Positions 12,101 through 24,500 of a DNA stretch of 64,000 nucleotides are shown here, piece by piece. Source of the stretch: Siniperca chuatsi (Eukaryota > Chordata > Actinopteri > Centrarchiformes > Sinipercidae); contig NC_058051.1 of NCBI RefSeq assembly GCF_020085105.1, positions 3,244,001 to 3,308,000 on the forward strand, written 5' to 3'. Under the pieces are notes generated by a model. It did not search any database and had not been told where the DNA came from. It was given only the letters and a program-made list of their open reading frames with translations. Every line of letters starts with the position of its first letter. Within the stretch, counting starts at the first letter, position 1. Made by a program: the position numbers and the translations under genes.

Positions 12101-14745
12101 GAAGGCAATGCTGATGGTGTGCTCTGGAGAGAAACCTGCAGGGTGGATAAACCTGGAAGGAGAGAGGGAAAGATGGATCCATTTAAATAAAGGGGACCTG
12201 CTCCACTCTTTTTCTTTTGATGAAACCATTACCATACCAAACCATTTAGATTAAAAGATACAGTAAACATGTTTGCAGTTGCTGCACAATGACAGCGTTG
12301 GTCCTGTAAGTAAATCGCACTGAAGTGCTGTTTAATATTTGGTCAGCTAATCTGATGGGACAGTAAAAGCAGCAGCCTGGCGCTTTGCTTACTTTTTCTT
12401 CATTAGCTAAAGGCCTTCTTTTTCATTTTCTTGTTATATTTTGCATTCCACGTGCATCTTGGCTCATTCAGAAAAAACAAGGACCAAAAATGTGTCCAAT
12501 ACAGCAGCACAGTCGCCGATTTTCAGTCCAGCCTGAGAAGTATCAGACAACTGTAGTACCTGTAGCTTTTCACAAAAGTTAAAAATTTTATTATTTTTCA
12601 TATTATAGTAATTATGGGTGTTTTGATTGCTCCTTTACGTCCATTCAGTTATTTCAGAAAAAGCTAATTTGAATTGTCTGTTGGTTATTTCGCCAACAAT
12701 AACGTCCACAATAAATCTATAATCAGTATTCAGAGCAGCAGTTATCAGGCGTTAGCCGGTGTTATTCTTATAAACTAATTATTTCTACACATTGAGATGC
12801 TGTATGTCATGAGTAACTGCCATTTCCTCCAGATCACGCTGGAGTGTTATTTATTCAAATATAGAAATTATTCTACATGTTAATGTGGGGCTGCATTTCT
12901 GGATATTAGTGGACAGATACAAGCAAAAATAAAATAAAAGAAGTCGGTTGGGTGAACTGAAAGCAGTGAAAGAGATGATCTCACTTGGTGCTCTGTGTCA
13001 GTTGGACGTCTCTGTACAGAGTGTAGGTGGGGAGGGTGTTGAAGACAAAAGGCTCGGCTGCCACGCCCTCCACAGACGAGTGAGCTCTCTGAGTCAGACC
13101 AAACGCTTCCATCATGTCAAATCCTGAGACAACAAACACATGACGGAAATAAAATGAGTGTCTTTTAAGACAACATGGGGACAGATGTCTGATCTTTCAA
13201 TTATACAAAATGAGCTTTTTATGAGAGTTTGCAGTTACGTGTGAGGACAGCTTGTCTCACCTTTAACAATGCTGTTTCTGATGGTGACTTCAGGGCAGAC
13301 TGCAACACAATAGGGCAGTGTTGAATCAGCAAGGCAGCGAAACCATCAGCTGAGGGGATTTTTTTGCAGCATTTTCAGTCCAGACTAAAATACCAAAGTC
13401 TCACTACGGGCTCCAGGTACATTAAAACAAATTTGCAATTTGACGAAGGGCCATTTGATAAGATTACGTCTCTACGAAGTTGTTACTAGATATGACACAC
13501 GACAGAACTGTATCACAATATGTAGCTGGGGAGAAAGCAATAAGGAGTGGGGAACTGATTATTCAAAACAACACTGTTACACAAGAGCGGAAAATATCAT
13601 TGCTTATTCATCACCTTTCTGTGGGATCATATCATAATAATAAGAAGATATTTTAATGGTCTGATTTACATTTGTGTGGTTTTGTAAATCAATGGTAACA
13701 AGCAAATTTCATTTAAACTGACAAATGAAGCATGACGCCAGTGCTCATAATTACTATGAAATGACTTTCACTCCCATCACAAAAACAAATTGTTACACAC
13801 TCTTTCATTTCGTTAATGTCTAGAAGATGAAAGAAATATAAAAACGGACGGACTCCTCTGCTTTCTGGGGACCTGCTGGAGTCATCTAAGGACCCCGTGG
13901 GACGTTCTGGACTCAAGAATCAGCTCAGTTTGAACTGAAATGACGTCTCCAAGAGATTACAAAAATAATGCATGTGCTAATCTCAGTCTTAATTCTACTG
14001 AAGAATATAATTGCGATAGATTACGAGTCACCTTCGTTGTGGATAGGGTACATCCGGGGATGGATGGGAATTCTGGCTGGAGCTGTGGCTGTAAAAGAAA
14101 CAAGTAAAAACAATCGTGACACATTTAATAAACTACAAAAATGTTCATCAGGATCATATATCAATCTATACATACAGTTACTTTCACAACTACTGAGTGA
14201 TTTGATTACATTTCGTGGAGGCAAGCAGCCTAGAAATTATATATATTTCCCACATTTTGTGTGGAATTTATTCATTTAACAAGGGATTTTACAAAAATCA
14301 GCAATCAGCATCAACATACTGTCGGTGTTACTGTGATCAGGTCAGACCTGTTGGATGGAGAATGGAGACGGCAGCGCCCTCTGCTGAGTCGAGAAGCGAG
14401 TGCACGCCGATGCGATACAGAGTCTCTGGTTCCAGATCAGTGAAACAGTGACTGCTGCTGGACTCATCGACAGTTTGTTCCTTTGTTTGCTTGTCTATAC
14501 ATAATGCACACACAGACAGGACACATGCACACACCAGTTGGTAAATTAACAATAGTTAGTGTGGTTTCTGAGACAGCTTTAAGTACCCAGAGTTGTCAAT
14601 AACTATAGATTTTACAGCAGATTACCTTTGACAGACTGGATGACAATCCGATATCCATCGACAGCAGACACAGGTCTCCAAGACACACAGATACTGGAGT
14701 GGTCTGACCTGACCACACTCACACTGCTTACCCGCAGACTGGCTG

Positions 14746-14779
<34 letters not shown>

Positions 14780-17700
14780 GGTAAAACAGAAGGTCGATCA
14801 ACAAAAAGGCAAGAAATCAGATTTACATAGAAACATAGAACAACAGAATAGCAAGGCAAGCACATGAACAGGACAAGGACCTTCAATAAGAGTAATCACA
14901 GAGCACCGGCTGTTTAAGATTACAACCTCATTGCCAGTGTGGGTGACCAAGTTATCATTTAGCGTTAGATATGCCACAAGTTCAAATTGAGTCATTTTCA
15001 AGTTTTCCAGCAGGTCAGTTTTTCAAAAAGCTGTGTGTATTCTTTCAGCGTGTTTGACTCACTGGTTTTTCCCTGAGCTGAACCGCTGCCTCCCTCTCTG
15101 TTGCGGTACTCTGCGGTGACCAGGATGCTGTAGCGTGTATCTGGATGTAATGACTCTAACACCACCCGCTTTTCACCACCTGGGACCAACACCTGTAGAC
15201 AACAAACCCACCTTTCAAGTCAAGCTTTCAAGTAAAATGTCCATCTGTCGACACAGTGACGGAGCTAATTTGCAGTTTCTGGAATTCTCTGTGACCTCCG
15301 AGAAGCACTATGATTTACTGTCCTGCAGGATGAAGGACAAAGCAGCTGAAGAGGTGATGATTACAGCCCACTCACAGTGCTGTCCTGGGTTTCAGCTCCA
15401 GTCAATGCAGTGTAAGACACGCGATACCGGAGGACATGGGCATTGGGAGGTATCCAGCTGACCGCCAAGCTGACTGCAGTCTCCTCGGATACCGATACGC
15501 TGGATGGGCCTCCACCGGACACTGCAGGGACAAAATACAAGGAATATTCAGTTCAGTTTAAATCTTTATCGTCCCACAAGAAGAATTCTTTTTGCAGCAA
15601 AGCAGCATAAAAGACAGAAACGCAATAAAAACACAATAAGACAATCGAAGACATTAAAAGGCAATACAGAATACAATAAAAGGTTCAATGTTCAAGCAAA
15701 GAACTGCAACAATAAGAATAGGGATAAAGTAAAGTGCTTTGTGCCGTATTAGTATTGCAACATTAAAAACATTTAACCTCTGCAGAACCGCCAGTCTTTG
15801 TTGCCCTGTCTTGCATATTACCTCAGTGTTCACATCGAAGCTCAATTTCTTGTCAATAAAAGTATTGTTGTACTTTAACAATATTCCGATAAGGTGCAAA
15901 TGTTCATAATAATAACATATCTTTGGTTTTAGCAGTAGACTGCAACTAAGTACATTTACTCAAGTACAAAACTTAAGTACAATTTTGAGGTACTTGTACT
16001 TTATTTCCATTGTATGCTACTTTATACTTATACTTCACTACATTTCAGAGGAAAATATTGTACTTTTTACTTCACTACATCTATTTCGCAGCTTTAAGAT
16101 TAGGATTTCACATGTAAAACATTATCTGTTTCTAAAATAAAATGCATCATCGATTAAACAACCCAACAGAACGTAGAATTGTTGAAATTAGCTCCACTGG
16201 ACATCATTAAAATGCTTAATTTATGTGGTAAAAATTTGGGGGTGACTAAGGGGTTTATGGGTGCATTTATGACACTGACTAAAGTATGGTTTCACAAAGG
16301 AGGCCTCAGGCCCTGTGATTATGTTGTTTTGGGTTTTGGGGCACTAGATGTTCCTATCATAAGATGGAAGTGTCCCAGAAGTCTCTGTTGTTTTTATACT
16401 GATAACTTGGGACGGAGACAGTCTCTTCCTTTGTCTCACCTTTAGATGATGTAACCTGTAAACCACCACCCACTGTTCTGCTGTAAGAAGTGCACCTTTT
16501 GGATGCAACTTTATGCGCCCTGTGTACACGCTGCCACACTGTTTCTCCGTCGACAGATTTGTTTGTAATAAACATAAGCATTTTTTTTTTCTTTTTAGAA
16601 AAGTCTCAGAAAGTGATCACTGTAAAAGATCACTGACCACAGGACCATGTGATGATTCATTTCCATGAAGCAGACGAATTTAAGAAGGTTTCTATCCTCG
16701 TACTGACTCCTACAGTCGTTGTTGTAGAGAATAAACAGCAGTGGGGACAGGACACAACCCTGTGGGGAATCTGGGGAGGACAAATGCTGCAGACAGACCA
16801 CTATTCACCCTGACCCTCTACAAGTGAGGAAGTCCACAATCCAGTATTAAAAGAAAGATCAATAAATACAAGTCTTGCTTGAGTTTTTGTGCCACCGAGG
16901 TGCTTACAGAACAGACACCAGACTATTTGCCAAGCTATAGTCAGGATTTAAAGTGGACTGAGCGGTTACCGTGTGACATGAATAATAAGCTGCAATATTC
17001 AACACAGGACTGGACAGTGTATTCAGGACTATGATGTCCTTTTTCTTGGATTTTCTCTTAATTTTTTCTGTAGGTGGTGCTCTTTACTTTGTCTGTTCAG
17101 CCATGGAGAATATCACCGCTCATACAGTACATGCTACCCAGTCTTTCCCTGCGCACCGGAGGATTTTCCTTTACCAGACATAGCAAGTTCATATTTAGTG
17201 ACAGAAATTACTCTGCAGTGCTGCTGATAATACTTAAGTACAACTTTGAGGTACTTGTACTTTACTTGAGTATTTCCATTTTATGCTACTTTATACTTCT
17301 ACACCGCTACACTTTGGAAGTCAATATTGTACTTTTTACTCCACTACATGTACTTGACAACATTAGTTACTAGTTACTTTGCAGATTTAGCTTATTAATA
17401 CAAAATATAAAGCTCCTAATAACTTATGATGTATTATTATGGCTTAAGCTACCAAGCAGTATATAAAGTAATTAAATCATCATTAATTACAATTCAGTAA
17501 TATAAAATACATTATTCTGAAATGGGCCATTCTGCATAATGAGTACTTTTACTTTTAATACTTTTGTACTTTTACTAAAGCATTTTGAATGCAGGACTTT
17601 TACTTGTAACAGAGTATTACTACACTGTGTGTATTACTACTTTTACTTAAGTTAAAGATCTGAGTAATAATAATAATAATACATTTTATTTGAATAGCAC

Positions 17701-18517
17701 TTTAAAAAGGTGCTCAAAGGCACTTTACAAGACAATAACATAAACAGTAAAAGTAATATCAGTATAAAAACAACAAGATGCAATAACAGTATAAAAAAAA
17801 CTACAAGGAAAAAAAAAACATTACGAAGAAAACCTAAAAAATTGGACGGGGAAGCGGCAGCCAAAGCGCGGCAGCATCCTCCCAGCGTACCTGGTAACCA
17901 CTCCATGAAGGATGTTCAGTACTTCTTCCAGCACTGTACATTTTTTGTGTAAATGAGTTTGTGGGTGTGTGTGACTCACAGGTGCTATAGCGTATGGCCA
18001 CAGCTTCACTCTGAGCTCCATCTCCATAAAGTGCAGACAGAGAGATCTGGTATTCCTTATCATCCTCCACCCCCTCCAGGATCGCCCCTTCACTCTCACC
18101 ACTCACCCTCAGCTAAAATAAACAGACAGGTGGAAAAAGAGCAACATTTTATTCACATCAAATTTTCATTATTGTAACACATTATACACTCCACCCGTCC
18201 ATTAATCCATCCCCACCTGTCTGAGGTTTCCTCCACTGAGGGAGATCCACTTGATGAGGTAGGAGACAACATCATCAGCTGCAGCCTCCCAGCGCACGGT
18301 GATATCACTGCCTGAGAAATTAGTCACCCTGAGGTCTGATGGGGAAGGCACCTTCACTGGGAGAGAAGGAAAATGTGTAAGGAAAGAAAAAAGAGACTTC
18401 ACTTGCTTCGATATTTTTTCATCAGCATTTTAATTTAATGTTTCTTCTCTCTGCTGTGCTGTTACACAGACAACTCCTTTGTGGAGGAAATAAAAGATGA
18501 TGCCTTCAAGCTCAAAA

Positions 18518-18557
<40 letters not shown>

Positions 18558-21500
18558 TCTTACGTGTGGTGACGTTACTGGTGAGTGCTGCAGACAGGCC
18601 TTGTGGGTAGTGAGACTGGACTGAAACCAGATAGCTAGACAGAGAGGACAGGTTCTGCACCAGCACTGAGTTCAGTCCTGTAACCTCCACCTGGAAAGAG
18701 ATTTAATATGAACGACTGACACTGACTGTGGCTACAGTTACATGGACCACAAGCAATACTTCCATAAATTGAGTTGTTGTTGTTGAGCTCTTATTCAGAT
18801 TATTAGTGAAATAAAAGGCTCCATGCAAACACAGTTTGTGAGTACACTGAGACAAAAGGACACACATTTCTTTTCTTTGTTTGAATTATCTTGATGATCT
18901 TTTAATCCAAAGACGTTTGTGAGAGTGCTTTGAAAAGTTATCCATGATAAAAACATAGAGCTAATTACTATGGATGTTACAGCCTGCAAGGGTGTGTGTT
19001 TCTCTGCACTACGACATAAGCATAGCTGTAATAATTTCTCTTATTCAAAGCCACATAAGAGTCGCTAAAAAGAATTTAATATATATGTCAATATATACAT
19101 CTCTCTTTGAAAATGAAAGATGCAATCGCAGTTCTGGGGCTGGTTTTGGAGACAGAAAGTTTGTAATTTGGTGTGTTTGGGAAGTTACCCGCTTGACGTC
19201 ACTGCCGTGGTTGGTGCTGTAGGTGATTCTGTGGCCGGGGACGTCCACGGCTCCGGGCACCCAGCTCACCCTCAGCATACTGTGGGTGACCTTTGGGAAC
19301 TGAATACTCACCGGCAGTGGGAGAGGGACTGTGGGGAGGGACAGTAAAAGAAAAAGGGAGGGAAGAAGAAGATGAAGATGATGAAAGACAAATGATGAGT
19401 CAGTGTACTGAAGAGATTTATTTCATCAGTGCCATTGAAAAGTTACTGTGCTGGAGATGTTAGAAGGAAGAGGGAAGAGTGCGTAAGGAAGATCTGTAAG
19501 AAATTAATAGAAGGAATAATGGTAGAAAAGGGAAATGAGGAGGAAAGAAAAAGGTAAGATGAAAGAAGAAATGGATAGAAAAATGAGAGCTAGAAAAGGG
19601 GAAGGGAAAAGTGAAAAATAAGGGATGAGAATGTTTGTCTTACATGTGGTGGCAACAGCAGTGACAGGGTCGCTGGGATCCTCATCATAGAGGGCATAAA
19701 GAGTGACGGAGTAGTCTGTTGCCGACAGTAACCCTGCCAGCTCCACCACTGTCTGGTCTGCACTGAATTTCTCCTGCAGCAAAACAGAAACGTTTAGAGG
19801 TTTGTTAACATATCTGCATTTGGATTGTCTCTGCCCACATCAGTGCATTAGTGGAACCGTACTCAAGTGGCAATTAGCCTGCTAACCATCCTTACTGTGA
19901 AATTACATCACAATGAGTTATTGGGGATGAGCGCTTACATAAAACAGATTTAAAGATGTAAGAAGGCAATGTTTAACAGCACATTTTAATCTACATTTAC
20001 GAGGCGTTTCGCTTAGTTTCCAATAATGAACATATTGTTAAGATATAATCAGATGATCTTGGCTGCTTCCTTGCATCTTCAGTGGGAGGGACTAAGACAG
20101 GAGAACGCAAGGACGTGAAATACTAATACACCATCACTATAAATCGTAGATAACATTTTATTTTTGATAAAACAGTTATGCACTTGGGATTTGGTGATTT
20201 ATTTGTTAGATAAATAATATAGAAAACAACAAGCATCGCAAAGACTTTACTTATTTTCTGATTAGTGAAGTGTGTGATTTTAAAGGGAAGAATGATGTGT
20301 GTAGCCTTAACAGATAAAGACTGGACAAACGTCTTGCCCTCGGGTGCGTACAGTATTTAACTAATTACCTAATTTGGAGACGATGATGTGACGTTTCATC
20401 ACAGATGTATAAATAAAAAGGTGTGTTCATGTTTTCACCTCTACCTGATGAACGCCATTTGTGATTGAAATTGTGTCCAGATCAAAAAAACAAGAATATA
20501 AGAAATGATGAGACAACAGCAATATGCAGGTATTCTTTTTTTACTTATGTTAGTGGTCAACAACATATCCAGGCTACTGCCAGAACAAACATGCTTCAGT
20601 TATTTACACTTTGCAGTGGCTATGTGTGACATGTGGAACAATTTGGAGTGAAATCTGTATCTGTATCACATCTGTAATTCAGAGAACGGTGACATTAGGC
20701 TATCTCTAATGTGGTGCAGAGTGGTAATTAACATTTAGACATTGTCCTGAAAACGTATCACATGTGAATGTTGCATTCTTACTCTTCCCTGCCTTGTACA
20801 TTTTGTTTTCACCTGCCTGCTTACCTGTTGCTGCTGTGTTTTCCTGTCTGCTGATGACTCTGGTTATTGCTGGCTTGTATTTATTTGCTTAGAATTATAA
20901 ATCACATTTGTGTAATACCCCCCCCCCACTCAGAACAAAGAGAGATCCACCAGTTCTCACCTCCTTGGCGTCATCAGGCTCTCCATGGTTGAGTGCTGAG
21001 TACAGGATCATGTACTGCGTTGCACCTGGTGCTGCACCCCAACTCACTCGCAGCGTGCTGTAGGAGGAAGGAGTCACCTCCAGGTTGGCAGGCATGGCCA
21101 GGGGCACTGAGACGAGACAGAGAAAGGAAGTGAAAGGATGAGGAGAGGAGAGAAACGTCAGAAGTGGTTTGTAGCATACAAACATGGTTTTACAAACGAG
21201 CCTGTGAACTGGTGATGGGCATGTTGAGCACAGTCTGTGATTTACTGATGAATAGAGAAAGACTCTTTAGACACCTTGTTTTATTCAGTTTGCTGCTAGT
21301 TTAGTAACCAACAGAACAGTAACAAGTGAGCAGTAGTTGCAGTCCATTTCTGGGCCAATTTAAACAAATAGCAAATATTCCACCTGTGATGGATATGTGA
21401 CTGATGAACAAACAAACGAATCCCTTAAAATACACTATTTAGCAGTGATGTCCATCTTACATGTAGTGACAGTTCCTCTGAGTGCCAGGCCAACATTGTC

Positions 21501-24500
21501 TTCATAAACGGGGAAGATGGACACGTGGTACAGTGTCTGAGAGGAGAGGTCTTCCAGAAGCACGGTGGACTCCGAGCCAGCCAAAACCACCTAGACACAA
21601 AGCATCACTTACAGTCGCAAAACTCCAGCACTTGTATTTTGACATTATAATATTCTGTAAAAATATGTATTACTTTTGATATGAAACTGCTATTTTCCCA
21701 TCCCACATAGGACCACACAAGTTTTCGATAATAACACAAGCATTTCTACATCAAAGTTACTAAGTTTTCGCATAAAGATGGAAACTGCTGCTACAACATA
21801 TTTAAACTCAATATATTAAAATTATGGTCTGTAATTGGTTGAGAACCTCAGCTTTTAGATAGTTATCAAGCTGTCAGGTGATATGAACAAGGCATTGTTT
21901 TACATGTTATTTTCACAAATGCTCCAAATAGATTATATAGAAACATTAATATATTTGTAACATATTTAACCTTTTTTTCATTAAAAGTGATCTGTCTCAG
22001 AAATCTCCCAAGGCACAGTCTGAATCAATGTGGGTCCTGACCCCAGGGTAGAAAAACCTTGCATTAGCAGTGGCTTGGCTGTTTCTCAAAACAAATCGAG
22101 TAAAGCCTCCCCTTTGTCTCAGGATGCTTTACTGAAGAGGATACACAAGATGGTAAACGTGTTCTATACGGTTTGTTCTCTCACAGCTTTAGCATTGTCT
22201 CTGCTGTTTTTCTTGCTGCAATCAAGCACATTTCTTCCAGAATTGGAGTACAATGTAAAACACAATGTGGAAGCTGCTGGAATCTGCCATTCTTATGTCT
22301 CAAACTTAATGTGGTAATAATTCATGTGAGGTAAGGCTGTGTTTCTGACCTCCTGTGGACTCTGACCCTCTGCGCTGTGGTAGACCACTCTGTACTGTTG
22401 AACTGGCTTTGCAGGATTGGTCCAGTGAAGCTTCACTTCTTTGGAGCCCAGTTCAGAGAACCGGAGATCAGTAGGACTGGGGTAGGAGAGGGCCGGGTCT
22501 GCTGTCGGCCCAGGCTCCATTCCTGTAGACACAGTAACAAGGAATCAGCACCTTAGACCCCAACAAGCTATTCATGATTTGAAAAACCGGATGCCTGCCA
22601 TGAAAAAAATGTGAAGTTTGTGTTCAAGTACATGTTTCTGTTGAGTTGGCAAGAAAAGACAGGTAGGCAGATAGCTAGACAGACAGATGCGTTACGTTTT
22701 GTGATGCCACGGTCCTCTATCCTCCCACACAGGATGTGGACCAGGCGTGCCACCAGTTTGCTGAGCAGAGGGAAGTCATTGACATTGTAGACGTTCAGAT
22801 CCACCGGCTCTGATGCCACTTGTCTCAACTCGGCTTCATCAGCATTCTTCACACCTGAATAATACAAAAGTTATAAAATGCTTCAACCCACTTAGTATAA
22901 AAAGCATTCAGAGATTAGATCAAAATGCCTCTGATCACCTAACAATGAGAACACAACAGAAACCGTTTTGCATTACAATAATATAACCACATCACACTAT
23001 ATTTGGTTACACTCCTCTCGAGTCCCAGAGGCTGAATAAACAAAACAAGTCCAGATTGCTTACAGTCCCATGGTGCACAGATTAAAGAAAACACGAGCCC
23101 TAAGAAACTGCTAAAAGGTAAAGGTATTTAGTCTCTACACCACCTCATCCTCTCTTCTTTTTCAGTCTCACCTACAGCGATGATCTCCACGCCAGCATTC
23201 TTCAGCCGGCTTGCCGCAGCAATGGCGTCATCCTGAGATTTCCCGTCGGTCAACAAGACCAGGAAAAATGGCATGTCCGACCTCGCGCCTGCCTCGGCCC
23301 TCATGTTCTCCTCCATGATGTGGAGCAGCGCCTGGCCTGGGAGATGGATGCATGGTTACACACGGACAGACATACGGTACATGTACTCTACTGTGTACGT
23401 ATTGTATTGTATGTAGTATGTGCATATATTCTAACGACAGATGTTAGGGCTTAAACACAGAAACACATGAACACTAAAGGTGCAAACTGTGATGTGTGTT
23501 TACCTGTAAATGTGTTTCCTCCCTTATATCTGAAATTCCTTACTGCCTCCAACAGCTGGTCTTTAGTGGTGAAGTTGTTGAGCTGCCACTCTGTGCGGGG
23601 GTCTCCACTGTACTGCGTCAGACCTGGGACAAAAGCACATCATTACACAAGATTGTACTTATTATTTGTGGGGCAGGCCGTTAGGAAAGGTAAATCCATT
23701 ATACTTTAAGTGGTTAAGTTTAATATCCTTGTATCTTTTTTTTATTTTGTTTTTTGTCTTCATCTTTTGTTGTTACAGCAGTGCTATTTAAAACCAAAAG
23801 CTTAGACAGTAACTGTAGAAGCTTTGGCAGACTATACATTGATTGCATATCACCTTCTGAGAGTAGCAAAATGAACATTTATTTACAAGCAAACTATTAT
23901 TTCTTTAAAGACGAACAATGCTCTGTACAATGAGAACCAAAAATGAGAAACAATGTAGTGAGAATCACTTAACTTCACTTTTATGACTTTAGAAAATGCA
24001 GTGTGATCTCTGGCTGCTGAAATGCATTGCTGTAAAAGCTGTGAATGAAGGAGTATGAAAAGTAGGCTGTATTGCACAGAAAGGAGTTGAAGTATGAGTT
24101 GTGTATTAGCTGAAAGGAGCAGAAGGGTCAGTTGATTTCTGGAAGTTATTAGGTTAGTAACAGGTGGTTGCTAGGGATTTCCCTGTGGTTGCTAAGCCCT
24201 TTCTACATGGTTGCTAGGTGTTAATAAATTAAGCAGCAGCAAATGAATATAAATATCATAATGGGAAAAAAATAAAACAAAAACTTACACATCATACATG
24301 TCATCACTTCCTGTATACCTCTTAAACAGTCTGCACCTCTGTAACATGCAGTATGAATGATGACGTGCCATAAGAAACCCACTGTGTGGCACTGTGTCTA
24401 CATGAATACAACACACAGAAGGGAAGAGAGGTGGCTTCACCACCACACTCTGATCCTCACCAATCTGAATGTGGTTTGGCCCGATGCGGAAGGGCGTCAT

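Larger units (their letters stand above)
14348..22522 (-). other. col20a1: col20a1 six consecutive FN3 domains
   Basis: Each domain is split over two exons: 22350-22522 with 21461-21590; 20961-21106 with 19644-19773; 19189-19328 with 18564-18690; 18217-18356 with 17980-18112; 15376-15521 with 15063-15192; 14626-14742 with 14348-14494. The first halves carry the conserved Trp (for example [29 protein letters not shown]); the second halves carry the L-x-x-x-x-x-Y signature ([30 protein letters not shown]). The inner intron is phase 0 in the first five and phase 1 in the sixth, which is also the most divergent repeat. Domains are separated by phase 1 introns, which allows module shuffling. Confidence 0.92.

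Noticed and set aside
24150-24222. GGTTGCTA units as RFX-binding sites
   Set aside because: The spacing and sequence fit a simple minisatellite and there is no palindromic X-box.
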